A stretch of 10,351 bases of DNA. Origin: DASRCB01 sp035653295 (GTDB lineage: Bacteria; Acidobacteriota; Terriglobia; Bryobacterales; Bryobacteraceae). Made by a program: the position numbers and the translations under genes. Of the stretch, positions 1 through 7,796 are shown piece by piece (within the stretch, counting starts at the first letter, position 1; each line of letters starts with the position of its first letter). The stretch covers positions 1 through 10,351 of the forward strand of contig DASRCB010000416.1 in the NCBI GenBank assembly GCA_035653295.1. Direction: 5' to 3'. Under the pieces are notes generated by a model. The model searched no databases. It was not told the DNA's origin and saw only the letters and a program-made list of their open reading frames with translations.

Positions 1-1438
1 CGCCCGGGCCCGCATACATTCTCACATTCGCGCCTACATATGGCGTGCCCATGATGTAATTGGCGTCTGTTGACTGCACTTCCTGGCAAAGGTTGTTATG
101 CGGTATGTACAGCAGCCCGGTGTGGAACGAGTAAGCCGATGGCTGCCAGTCCTTGGCGCCCGGTGAAGCCGGACAGATGTCGCGAACGGTCTTGCCGAAT
201 CCCGGAGCTTTGTCCTTCACCATCTGCAAATGGCCGGTTTTCAGATCCACGCCTGTCGAGGTATTAACGAATCCGAAAGCGCCGGCGCTGAGCACCTCGC
301 CCTTGGTTCGGTCCATGACGTACATGTACCCATCGCGATCGGGATGAAGCAGCGTTTTCCGGTTCTGGCCGTTGATATTCAGGTCAACGAGCACGTTCTC
401 ATTAACGCCGTCGTAATCATAATCGTCATGCGGACCGATCTGATACGCCCACACAGCCTCTCCGGTATCGGGCCGGCGGGCAAAGAGGCTGCATGTCCAT
501 TTGTTGTCGCCCGGCCGAACGTCCGGGTTCCAGGGTCCGGGATTGGCCGTGCCGTAATAAATCAGGTCCAGTTGCGGGTCATACGAGATCCAGCCCCACA
601 CAGTCCCGCCACCGATCTTCCAGTGATCGCCGGGCCAGGTGGACACGCCCAAATCCTTGCCGCGATCCTCAGCATAGAATGGCTTGAAGTTGGGCCCGAT
701 CAGGACGTCCTTATCGGGACCGGTGCTCCAGGCCCGCCATGCGATCTTGCCCGTATCTGCATCCACCGCTGTCAGCCAGCCACGGACGCCCATTTCACCG
801 CCGCTGTCGCCGACCAGAACCTTGCCCTTCACCAGCAGGGGAGCCATAGTGATGGTCTCGCCCTTACTAATGTCTCCGAGTTGCGTAGACCACACCTGCT
901 GTCCGTTCTGCGCGTCGACGGCGACGGTGTGGTCGTCGAGTGTGTTGTAGTACAGGCGGCCGTTGTAGTACACAGCTCCGCGGTTCACGACGTCGCAGCA
1001 TGCCACGCCTTCAGCCGCCTGCTGGACTACGGGCTTGTAAGTCCACTTCATGTGGCCCTTGTTCTTCAGGTCCAGTGCGTAGATGTAATTGGGAAAGGGC
1101 GTAACGACAAACATAGTGTCGCCGATGACCAGCGGGGCTGCCTCATGTCCGCGGGTCATGCCAGTGGAAAAAGTCCAGGCTACCTGCAGGTTTTTGACGT
1201 TCGCGGGAGTAATCTGATCCAGCTGGCTGTACCGCGTATTACCGTAATCTTTAGCCGGCATGGCCCACTGGCCGTCGTCAGCGGGCGGGTTGGTCCCCAC
1301 AGGCGCGGTGTACGCAGCAGGCCGCATGACCTGTGTCTCCGCCGGCGCCCTGCTGCAGGCAAAGCCAATCAGCGCCACCGTTGCAATGGCGAGCGCGGCA
1401 GGCAATAACGCCGCGTTCGTCTGGAGCCTAGTGCGCAT
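1..1438 (-). CDS. PQQ-dependent alcohol dehydrogenase, lanthanide-type active site (partial, 3' end outside window)
   Basis: Periplasmic quinoprotein that oxidises an alcohol and passes electrons from PQQ to a cytochrome. The minus frame is open from an ATG at 1438 to the window edge (479 codons), and an in-frame TGA lies just upstream of the ATG. Residues 1-28 look like a signal peptide ending at Cys28; the lipobox (GFAC) is imperfect. Family marks: vicinal Cys147-Cys148 in GVACCDVVNRG, the GDSGGEMGVRG segment with metal ligand Glu215, VWGWISYDP, Asn299 in TANPGPWN, PGDNKW, and HDDYDYDG with catalytic Asp341. Asp343, two residues on, replaces the Ala of calcium-dependent MxaF and is the mark of XoxF/ExaF-type lanthanide enzymes. 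The family is usually about 570-600 aa, or about 700 with a C-terminal cytochrome c domain, so 100 or more residues are missing and a heme domain cannot be excluded. The substrate is unknown. There is no clear ribosome binding site. Confidence 0.93.
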   Translation of the reverse strand, partial: MRTRLQTNAALLPAALAIATVALIGFACSRAPAETQVMRPAAYTAPVGTNPPADDGQWAMPAKDYGNTRYSQLDQITPANVKNLQVAWTFSTGMTRGHEAAPLVIGDTMFVVTPFPNYIYALDLKNKGHMKWTYKPVVQQAAEGVACCDVVNRGAVYYNGRLYYNTLDDHTVAVDAQNGQQVWSTQLGDISKGETITMAPLLVKGKVLVGDSGGEMGVRGWLTAVDADTGKIAWRAWSTGPDKDVLIGPNFKPFYAEDRGKDLGVSTWPGDHWKIGGGTVWGWISYDPQLDLIYYGTANPGPWNPDVRPGDNKWTCSLFARRPDTGEAVWAYQIGPHDDYDYDGVNENVLVDLNINGQNRKTLLHPDRDGYMYVMDRTKGEVLSAGAFGFVNTSTGVDLKTGHLQMVKDKAPGFGKTVRDICPASPGAKDWQPSAYSFHTGLLYIPHNNLCQEVQSTDANYIMGTPYVGANVRMYAGPG

Positions 1439-1442
1439 CTGT

Positions 1443-1467
1443 AACGGTCCGTGTCACTTTGACCGTT
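1443..1467. promoter_or_regulatory. Perfect 7-bp inverted repeat beside the dehydrogenase start
   Basis: AACGGTC (1443-1449) and GACCGTT (1461-1467) are exact reverse complements separated by 11 bases. The near arm ends 4 bases upstream of the dehydrogenase ATG at 1438. It could be an operator for a dimeric regulator, or an mRNA hairpin covering the translation start. On the minus strand the same bases also read GAAC-N18-CGTT, close to the ECF-like site at 8417-8441. The repeat is seen directly; its function is a guess. Confidence 0.4.
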
Positions 1468-1603
1468 CAGTTGGACTCGTATGAAGCTGGAATGTTTCGA
1501 TCGGCGGACCACAGCTCACGCGCCCCGTTCAGGAGTGTTCGCGGCTGAATGCTGGGTCCTGTCAGATTGATTCGGCCGTACTCAGAGCCGGCGGTCTCGG
1601 TGC

Positions 1604-2437
1604 TTATTCCGTCGCGTAGTTGATCTCGGTTCGCCGCAGCTGCCACGCGCCGGCCAGAAGGATCGCAGTGGACACCAGAATCAAGCCCGGGACCGCGACG
1701 ACGCCAGACATTGGCTCCGCGTTCACAACCAGAAGCGCGAAGAACTTCGGCACGTCAGGGGAGATCTCCAGAGGGCACAGCGATTTCAGGTAGTAAATGA
1801 TGCTGAACTTCTGCAGCAACGCAGGGAGAAAGCCGTTAATGCCCTCCCATACCAAAATCACCGCTGCCGGGATGATCGGGTTGCGGTACCGAATGCCGGC
1901 GGTCAGAAACACGCTTCCGTAGCCCAGACAAGCTAATGCAGTTACTCCGAGATATGCCGTCAGGTGCATCAGTCCGTGGCCGTGCACAAGATAATCGCGA
2001 ACCGTCCCAGCATCGAAATGCGCGTACAAACTCGCGAACTGGATGAAAGTGCTGGCAGTGAAAATGACGACTGCCGCGATCAGGCCCGCGGCGAACTTCC
2101 CCGCCAGAATGACCTCGCGGCGCACCGGCGCAAGAAAGTAGTAATGCAGGCTTTTGTCCAGCACCTCGCCCCGAAACAGGTTCATGAAGATGCCCACGCA
2201 GCCGAAGAAAACGAGTAGCCGCAGATAGAAGACCTGGAACACAGTGGCGAAGATGGTCGTATCCAGCCCGATGTCGCACGGCCGCCCCGTTTCCAGCTGT
2301 ACGATCGTGTGCCCCGCGAAGAGCACGATAGGCATGCCGGCCAACAGGTAGATCCACAGTCCCCGCTTGGAGAAGAACGACTTCTTCCATTCGAGCCGCA
2401 GGACGGCCAGCGCCTGGGACAGATGCAGCATGGTCAT
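1604..2437 (-). CDS. ABC-2 type transporter permease (second pair)
   Basis: Integral membrane subunit of an ABC-2 exporter, 277 aa, and last gene of the six-gene operon. Hydrophobic segments lie at about residues 27-47, 64-88, 110-136, 157-180, 185-205 and 245-265, giving the usual six helices. The cytosolic stretch FRGEVLDKSLHYYFLAPVRR (89-108), before the third helix, matches the position of the conserved ABC-2 loop that contacts the ATPase. The ATG overlaps the preceding ATPase stop codon (ATGA, 2434-2437), and a GGAGGAG ribosome binding site sits 8 bases upstream; a second ATG at codon 3 is possible. Its partner is almost certainly the ATPase at 2434-3384. The substrate cannot be read from the sequence. 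It shows little evident similarity to the other permease in the operon, which suggests two different transporters or a heterodimer rather than a recent duplication. Confidence 0.85.
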   Translation of the reverse strand: MTMLHLSQALAVLRLEWKKSFFSKRGLWIYLLAGMPIVLFAGHTIVQLETGRPCDIGLDTTIFATVFQVFYLRLLVFFGCVGIFMNLFRGEVLDKSLHYYFLAPVRREVILAGKFAAGLIAAVVIFTASTFIQFASLYAHFDAGTVRDYLVHGHGLMHLTAYLGVTALACLGYGSVFLTAGIRYRNPIIPAAVILVWEGINGFLPALLQKFSIIYYLKSLCPLEISPDVPKFFALLVVNAEPMSGVVAVPGLILVSTAILLAGAWQLRRTEINYATE

Positions 2438-3384
2438 TTCGTCGGCTCCTCCGACCCGATCAGGTATTCATAAACGGAATTCACGTCATCGTCCGCCGGC
2501 GCCACAGACTCGATCGCGATCCCGTTCAGCGCAATCCGATTCAACATAAGGTAAAACTTCTCCGGATCGCGGGTCTTCAGAAGAATGCCCCGCCCGTCGC
2601 CGTGTACTCGCGCCTCCACCACGTCCTGTCTCTCGAAGAGGCGCGCCGCAAGCTCCGCCGGTTTGTTGCAGCGGACCATGATCTGCATGGGATGATCCTG
2701 AATCTCGTCGCGCACGCCTCGAATCTCCCCCTCCGCGACAACATATCCGCTGCTCAGAAGGATTACCTGGTCGGAGATCGCGTCCACTTCGTGCAGAATG
2801 TGGCTGGAGATAATTACGTGCATACCGTCCTGGGCCAGCGCCTTGAACAGCGCTATGGTTTCGGCGCGCACCAGCGGGTCAAGACCGTTCAGCGGTTCAT
2901 CCAGCACCAGCACGGAAGGACCGTGGCAGATTGACTGCGCCAGTTTGATGCGCTGGCGCATGCCCTTGCTGTATCCGGCGATCTTCCGGTGCGCGGCCTC
3001 GACCAGGCTGACGCGCTCGATGGCCCGCCACGTCAGTTCCTCGGCTTCAGAGTGCCGGGATCCGTACAGCCGGAGAAACGAGTAAACGAACTGATAGCCG
3101 GTGATCCCGCGCGGGAAGCTGTCAAACTGCGTGCAGTAGCCGACCTCGCGAAAGAACCGCTCCGGGTCCGATGCGGTCATCCCGAACACCCGAATGCTGC
3201 CGCGCGTAGGCCGAATCAGACCTGTCAGCAGATTCATCAGCGTCGTTTTTCCGGATCCGTTGGGGCCCACCAGGCTCGTGATGCCGGGTGGGATCGCCAG
3301 GTTTACGCGGTTTACCCCCAGCACGTCACCGTAGAACTTCGAGACGTCCTCGAAAACGATACGGCGGCTGGTGGCGCCGTTCAT
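2434..3384 (-). CDS. ABC transporter ATP-binding protein (second pair)
   Basis: Cytosolic ATPase (316 aa) that powers an ABC-2 exporter. Motifs in order: Walker A GPNGSGKTT (40-48), Q-loop Gln86 in GYCTQFD, signature YSKGMRQR (138-145, the common ABC-2 variant of LSGGQ), Walker B VLVLDEP (158-164) followed by NGLD, and switch histidine His195 in SSHIL. All catalytic positions look intact. The C-terminal ~100 residues are an accessory region seen in many ABC-2 ATPases and carry no motif I recognise. The ATG at 3384 overlaps the upstream permease stop codon (ATGA, 3381-3384), with a GAGGTG-like ribosome binding site about 5 bases upstream. The 3' end overlaps the next permease by 4 bases, so it is probably translated together with that permease and pairs with it. 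Confidence 0.93.
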   Translation of the reverse strand: MNGATSRRIVFEDVSKFYGDVLGVNRVNLAIPPGITSLVGPNGSGKTTLMNLLTGLIRPTRGSIRVFGMTASDPERFFREVGYCTQFDSFPRGITGYQFVYSFLRLYGSRHSEAEELTWRAIERVSLVEAAHRKIAGYSKGMRQRIKLAQSICHGPSVLVLDEPLNGLDPLVRAETIALFKALAQDGMHVIISSHILHEVDAISDQVILLSSGYVVAEGEIRGVRDEIQDHPMQIMVRCNKPAELAARLFERQDVVEARVHGDGRGILLKTRDPEKFYLMLNRIALNGIAIESVAPADDDVNSVYEYLIGSEEPTK

Positions 3385-4238
3385 CTCACCACCTCATATG
3401 CGCGGAGCTTCTTCGAAAGCAGCCACAGACACACCGCGGAAATGATCAGCAGCGACACCCACGCCTCGCCGGCGCTGATTGAAACCGTATTCTCCACGCG
3501 AAAAAGACTGCACCAGATCGCCGTTACGCAATTGCCGATATCCAGGAGCGAGCCCTTGGTGGTGCGAAGGATGGCATCGATGGCGTGCCCGAACCCGGCC
3601 CCGATGAAGACGATTCCCAGCATCAGCGCCGCGGCCGCGATCTTCCATTTCACCCACGCCGACAGCGCCAGCGCGAGCAGCGAAAGCACCAGAATCCAGA
3701 TCAGCGAGCCGAGTATCATCGCCCGCGCGATCCACAGGTTTTCCCACATCCAGCCGCCGCCCGCGAGGCTGGACTGCACCAGATACAGCACCAGTCCGGG
3801 GACCCACGTTACAAGCGACAGCAACACCACCTGCGTTGTCATCTTTCCCAACACATATTCTGTGCGCGAAAATGGGCGGCACAGATACAATGGCAGCGCG
3901 CGATTCGCCAGATCGGGCGAGACCAGTCCCGGCCCCACGAAGGTCGCCAAAAAGAACGCCAGGCCGCCCTGCACGATCATGAAGATAAAGAAGAACTTGC
4001 CCGTAACTTCAAACAGCGAACCCTCCAGGTGGAAGGTCGAAAGCACGCTTGGACTGTGATTGATGTACAGCGTAGTAATGGCGCCGACGGGATAGAAAAA
4101 ACAGATCACGAAAAACGCAGTCAGCAGGCGCGAACGGAACAGCCCGTTCCACGCGTACCGGCTGACCACGAGAAACCGCGACCACGTCGGCGTCAGCGGA
4201 CCCGAATAGGCGCGGTACCCGCGTTTATAAATGGCCAT
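3381..4238 (-). CDS. ABC-2 type transporter permease (first pair)
   Basis: Membrane subunit of an ABC-2 exporter, 285 aa. About six hydrophobic segments are visible (roughly 38-58, 82-102, 134-154, 172-194, 199-218 and 258-275) after a cytosolic N-terminus of about 35 residues starting MAIYKRGYRAY. The segment PDLANRALPLYLCRPFSR (108-125), followed by TEYVLGK, is the conserved cytosolic loop before the third helix in this permease type. The ATG at 4238 lies inside the end of the upstream ATPase gene (14-base overlap) and has a strong GGAGG site at 4245-4249 with a 6-base spacer, which supports this start. The downstream overlap (ATGA) couples it to the second ATPase. The likely ATPase partner is the gene at 4225-5190. 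The transported substrate is unknown. Confidence 0.86.
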   Translation of the reverse strand: MAIYKRGYRAYSGPLTPTWSRFLVVSRYAWNGLFRSRLLTAFFVICFFYPVGAITTLYINHSPSVLSTFHLEGSLFEVTGKFFFIFMIVQGGLAFFLATFVGPGLVSPDLANRALPLYLCRPFSRTEYVLGKMTTQVVLLSLVTWVPGLVLYLVQSSLAGGGWMWENLWIARAMILGSLIWILVLSLLALALSAWVKWKIAAAALMLGIVFIGAGFGHAIDAILRTTKGSLLDIGNCVTAIWCSLFRVENTVSISAGEAWVSLLIISAVCLWLLSKKLRAYEVVR

Positions 4239-5190
4239 TGGAAACCTCCACGGTTTCGGGGGCCGCCTCTGAGCCGCTGCCGTTCATCGCGCGCAGGAAA
4301 ATGTCCTCCAGTGAGTCCCGGCGATAGTTGAGGCGGCGCAGCTGGATGTCGTGGTCCGCGGCGATGCGGTAAATATCGCGGATCTCGATATTATCCGAGA
4401 GCACCAGCCGGAACCGTCCGCCGCCACCCGTCGCGCACTCACATCCCAGCGTCGCCAGCGCGTCGGCGAACACGGCCTCGTCGCCCAGGGCCTCGATCTC
4501 CACAAAGCGCTTGTTTGCCCTGCGCTCCTGCTCCAGGTTCGCGTAATGGACAATGCGGCCGTCCTTCAGAATCAGCACCTCTTCGCAGGATTCCTCCACG
4601 TCGCGCAGCAGATGCGAGCAAAGCACGATCTGCATCTGATGCGTGTCTTTCATCTCTCGAACAAGCCGGATCATGCGCTGCCGTGCGGGCGGGTCGAGAC
4701 CGTTTGTGGGCTCGTCGAGGATCAATAGCCGCGGCCCGTGGACGATCGCCTGCGCCAGTTTGGCGAGCTGGCGCATACCCAGAGAGTAAGTCCCCAGTTT
4801 GCGGTATCGCGCCTCTCCGAGGCCGACATAAAAGAGCGCCTCGTGCGCGCGCTCCAGCGCCGCTTCCGAAGGCAGGCCGGACAGCTCGCCCATGAGGCGA
4901 ATGAACGCCACTCCGCTCATGTTGGCAATCAGCGCGTCGTTCTCCGGCATATATCCGACCGCGGTCCGGATCTGACGCTGCTCACGCCGCACATCAAAAC
5001 CAAGAACCCGCGCGTTCCCGTGCGCGGGTTCGTAAAAGCCAAGCAGAGTATTGATGAGGGTGCTCTTCCCTGCCCCGTTCGGCCCCAGCAAACCGATGCT
5101 GCGGCCGGACAGAGAGCAGGTAAGGTCCTTCAGGATGTCGCGCTTGCCGAAGCGGACCGCCAGTTTGTCTAACTCAATGACAGGCGTCAC
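4225..5190 (-). CDS. ABC transporter ATP-binding protein (first pair)
   Basis: Cytosolic ATPase of an ABC-2 exporter, 321 aa. Walker A GPNGAGKST (36-44), signature YSLGMRQ (135-141), Walker B LLILDEP (155-161) with NGLD, and switch histidine His193 in CSHLL are all present. The Q-loop position reads YMPEN, with Glu83 where most ABC proteins have Gln; this also occurs in GldA-like ABC-2 ATPases. About 90 residues of C-terminal accessory domain follow. The start is a GTG at 5190 that overlaps the stop codon of the FecR-domain protein (GTGA, 5187-5190). The nearest ribosome-binding-like AGGAG is 13 bases upstream, which is long, so re-initiation after the upstream stop is likely. The overlap with the following permease points to that protein as its partner. 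Confidence 0.92.
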   Translation of the reverse strand: MTPVIELDKLAVRFGKRDILKDLTCSLSGRSIGLLGPNGAGKSTLINTLLGFYEPAHGNARVLGFDVRREQRQIRTAVGYMPENDALIANMSGVAFIRLMGELSGLPSEAALERAHEALFYVGLGEARYRKLGTYSLGMRQLAKLAQAIVHGPRLLILDEPTNGLDPPARQRMIRLVREMKDTHQMQIVLCSHLLRDVEESCEEVLILKDGRIVHYANLEQERRANKRFVEIEALGDEAVFADALATLGCECATGGGGRFRLVLSDNIEIRDIYRIAADHDIQLRRLNYRRDSLEDIFLRAMNGSGSEAAPETVEVSNGHL

Positions 5191-7796
5191 TTCAAGTGCA
5201 CTGCTCCTATTCGTAACTGGTTTGCGAGCGTGGACTGTATCGCCGCGGGCAACGACAACGTGTCCAGGTTCAGACCAAAGAACCCCCCGGTGCTCGAGAC
5301 CAGAATCTGGTCCGGTTGTCCGTAGGCGTAGACCATGCCCGGCTTGCTGTTCGCGGCGAGCGAGGCGATGGCGGCCTTCTGTTGCGGCGTTACCAGATTC
5401 GTCGCGCTGAGCCCCGCCGATGCCGCGCTCAGCGCCGGACCGGCATTGTAATAGAGCAGACCCGAGAAGTTCAGATTACCGTCGCTTGGGAACTGCGAGG
5501 TGAACGTGCTCGACCGCGTCAGCGTGTATCCGGTATTACGATTCTGAATCGCCTGCGCCAGCACGTCCTGGCTGGCCCCGGCCAGCAGATAATTATCCAC
5601 GAACGTATAGTTAATGCTAAGCGGAATGTCGCCCGCGGTAATCGAGTAGTAGGTTCGACCGTTGCTTTCGGACTTCTGCAGCACCAGCTTCTTCGTCACG
5701 TTTGGCTCGCTGTTCAGCCCATTGACGATCTGCTCGATCGCCCACTCGCAGTTGGTCGGATTATAAACTTCGATCGCCAGCTTCCAGCTCGGGATGGGCA
5801 GCAGCGCGCCGTCGATCGCAAACGTGAAGTCCCCGCCCAGAGAGTTGGCCAGAGTTCCGAAAACCGGCATGCCATTTCGGTTTTCGAATGCCTGGATATG
5901 CGCCTTGAAGTCCGGGTTGGCGTTTTCCGCCGTGTTCAGCATATCCCACAGAATCGCGCCGTGATCCTTGATCGCGGCCGCGGTCACCATCCCCGCATCC
6001 GGCGACACGAAATCCAGGGAGCCAATCGGGGCCGGCGCCGCAAGCCACGCCGCCATCCCGCTACGCCCTCCCTCGAAGCGGATCGCCGCTGCATTTCGGG
6101 CGGTTCCATTCACCTCTTTGCGCTCCAGCACCACGCTTTCAAGATTCTCGATTCCGGTGGACATGGCGGCATGCCGTCGCTCAAATCGCCGCGTGCTCCC
6201 CTGCATGGGTACGGATGTTTCGCGAATTTGTTCCATATCGGCTGCCAGTAGCCAGCCCACGCCGGCCTGGTAGGCCTGTTGGATGCGCCCGTAGAGCCGA
6301 TAATCGCCCTCGGGGCCATTACCCTTCGCCGCGGCATCGGCCTGTGCCAAAAGCGCCATGGATGGGGAGACAAACAGGAAATTCCCGCTGACATACGCAT
6401 ACAGAATCTTCGACGTCGAATCCGATGGCGAATCGGGCAGCTTCGTGATCACCTGCAAGCCGTTCTTACCACTGCCGGCCGCAAGCTGCTGTAAGTAATC
6501 CGCCAGGCCCTGGCGCGTCACTTCAGCCATCACCAGCGGCACTGCCGCTTTCGTTTTGTCATCCAGCGTCACCGCGAGAGCGACCTCATTGCCCAGATAA
6601 TCGGTGAAGCTTCGAAGCTTCTGAACGATTTCATCCAGACTGGGGCCGTCCGCCGTGTGATGCTCATTCCACCAGGTCGCCAGCACCTGACTCGTTTGCA
6701 AGTGCTGGTCGAAGATCTGATTCGCTTGCGTAACGAGGGGACCGATATTCGGAATCGCGGCGTACACCACCGTATTCGGCGGCGCGAGCTGGGCCAGTTT
6801 GGAGCTGTACCGGAGACCCGGTTGCTGCACCTGCGCCAGTTGCTTCGCCATATCGCTAAACTCGCCCAGCAGCGACAAATACTCCGCTGAGTTGCGGCTC
6901 CACGAGATGTCGTCCTGCACGCTGGTGCGCGCCACGGCGGGGTTCGTTGTGGCTTGTTCCCCGGGCTTCAGAAGCCGCTGAAGGCCGCCCTCCTGCAACA
7001 GAACCGAGCCCTGTACCACCGACACCCGCGAGCCCTTCGTGCCCTCGGTAACCGCGAAAATCGTACCCTTCACCGAGACACGGCACTGCGCTGTGGCCAC
7101 GTGCAGCTCGCCCTTTTTCTGCTTCGCCGCGTGCACGATGATGGATCCTCGCGTCAGGTGAATGGTGTTGTCCTGCGCCGTGCGACCGATCCAGATCTCG
7201 GACCGCGACGCCATCTCCACTTCCGACCCGTCGTTCAACCGCAGGGTCGCATCCGAATTCTCGAAGGTGCGCACGGACTGATGCTCGCCAATCTGGAACC
7301 CGGCGAACGCTGGAGCAGTTTCAGTATCGCCGACTGCGTACAGGATGCCGCTGACGCTTTGAACCGTTGCCCGGATCCCACCCGTCGGCGCGAGTCCGCG
7401 GTACACGCCCCAGCCGGTGACGCTCGCGCCGAGCGCCAGAACCGCCGCCACCGCCCATTTCCAGCGCGGTTCGAGGCGCTTTTCCACCAGCACCGGACGA
7501 GGCAGCGTTCGTAGCTTGCCGGTTTTCGCGTATTCGAACGCGTGCCGGCAGTGGACACACGAATGAATATGATCCTCGAGCAGCAGGCGCCTCGCCGGCG
7601 TCAGCCGGCCGGCCAGGTAGCCTGCGATCAGAAACTGGAAATCGGCGCAGCCGCGGATCTGGTGTAGCCCCGCGTCCGTAGCTGCCGGGGTCAGAATGCG
7701 AGCGCGCACGCGGGCTGCGGCGGCCTCGACCACGGACGGGTCGGGCGACTCGCCGCGGACTTCTGCAACAGCGCGGTCGAACAGATCGTTTTTCAT
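5187..7796 (-). CDS. Large membrane protein: anti-sigma-like zinc finger, TM helix, FecR domain, tandem DUF3352-like repeats
   Basis: 869-aa protein, probably the membrane-bound regulator of the sigma factor encoded just upstream. Residues 50-83 hold a ZAS-type zinc-binding pattern: Cys50, His76-x3-Cys80-x2-Cys83; Cys-to-His spacing of 26 matches that in RsrA. One TM helix lies at about 112-132, so the zinc finger is cytosolic and the remaining ~735 residues are outside. Residues ~145-285 form a FecR domain (VRTFENSDATLRLNDGS, VSVKGTIFAV, RVSVVQGSVLL). Residues ~336-590 and ~596-850 look like two copies of one unit resembling DUF3352 proteins. The ATG at 7796 overlaps the sigma stop codon (ATGA) and has an AAGGAG site 9 bases upstream. 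Typical anti-sigma factors are 150-300 aa, so this is unusually long. Domain calls for the N-terminal third are firm; the sensing role of the C-terminal part is inferred. Confidence 0.87.
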   Translation of the reverse strand: MKNDLFDRAVAEVRGESPDPSVVEAAAARVRARILTPAATDAGLHQIRGCADFQFLIAGYLAGRLTPARRLLLEDHIHSCVHCRHAFEYAKTGKLRTLPRPVLVEKRLEPRWKWAVAAVLALGASVTGWGVYRGLAPTGGIRATVQSVSGILYAVGDTETAPAFAGFQIGEHQSVRTFENSDATLRLNDGSEVEMASRSEIWIGRTAQDNTIHLTRGSIIVHAAKQKKGELHVATAQCRVSVKGTIFAVTEGTKGSRVSVVQGSVLLQEGGLQRLLKPGEQATTNPAVARTSVQDDISWSRNSAEYLSLLGEFSDMAKQLAQVQQPGLRYSSKLAQLAPPNTVVYAAIPNIGPLVTQANQIFDQHLQTSQVLATWWNEHHTADGPSLDEIVQKLRSFTDYLGNEVALAVTLDDKTKAAVPLVMAEVTRQGLADYLQQLAAGSGKNGLQVITKLPDSPSDSTSKILYAYVSGNFLFVSPSMALLAQADAAAKGNGPEGDYRLYGRIQQAYQAGVGWLLAADMEQIRETSVPMQGSTRRFERRHAAMSTGIENLESVVLERKEVNGTARNAAAIRFEGGRSGMAAWLAAPAPIGSLDFVSPDAGMVTAAAIKDHGAILWDMLNTAENANPDFKAHIQAFENRNGMPVFGTLANSLGGDFTFAIDGALLPIPSWKLAIEVYNPTNCEWAIEQIVNGLNSEPNVTKKLVLQKSESNGRTYYSITAGDIPLSINYTFVDNYLLAGASQDVLAQAIQNRNTGYTLTRSSTFTSQFPSDGNLNFSGLLYYNAGPALSAASAGLSATNLVTPQQKAAIASLAANSKPGMVYAYGQPDQILVSSTGGFFGLNLDTLSLPAAIQSTLANQLRIGAVHLK

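Noticed and set aside
230..1408. Long open frame (392 codons) on the plus strand
   Set aside because: It is antisense to the PQQ dehydrogenase, whose minus frame has continuous family motifs; the plus frame has no recognisable domain.
1560..1603. Possible terminator hairpin after the last permease gene
   Set aside because: GAG...CTC pairing around the GC-rich stretch has mismatches and no T-tract follows; not a convincing intrinsic terminator.
2989..4331. Long plus-strand open frames opposite the ABC genes
   Set aside because: They are antisense to clear ATPase and permease motifs and read as Arg/Pro/Gln/His-rich low-complexity protein, typical of shadows in GC-rich DNA.
5316..6251. 311-codon plus-strand open frame
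   Set aside because: Antisense to the 869-aa protein; Arg-rich with no motif or ribosome binding site of note.
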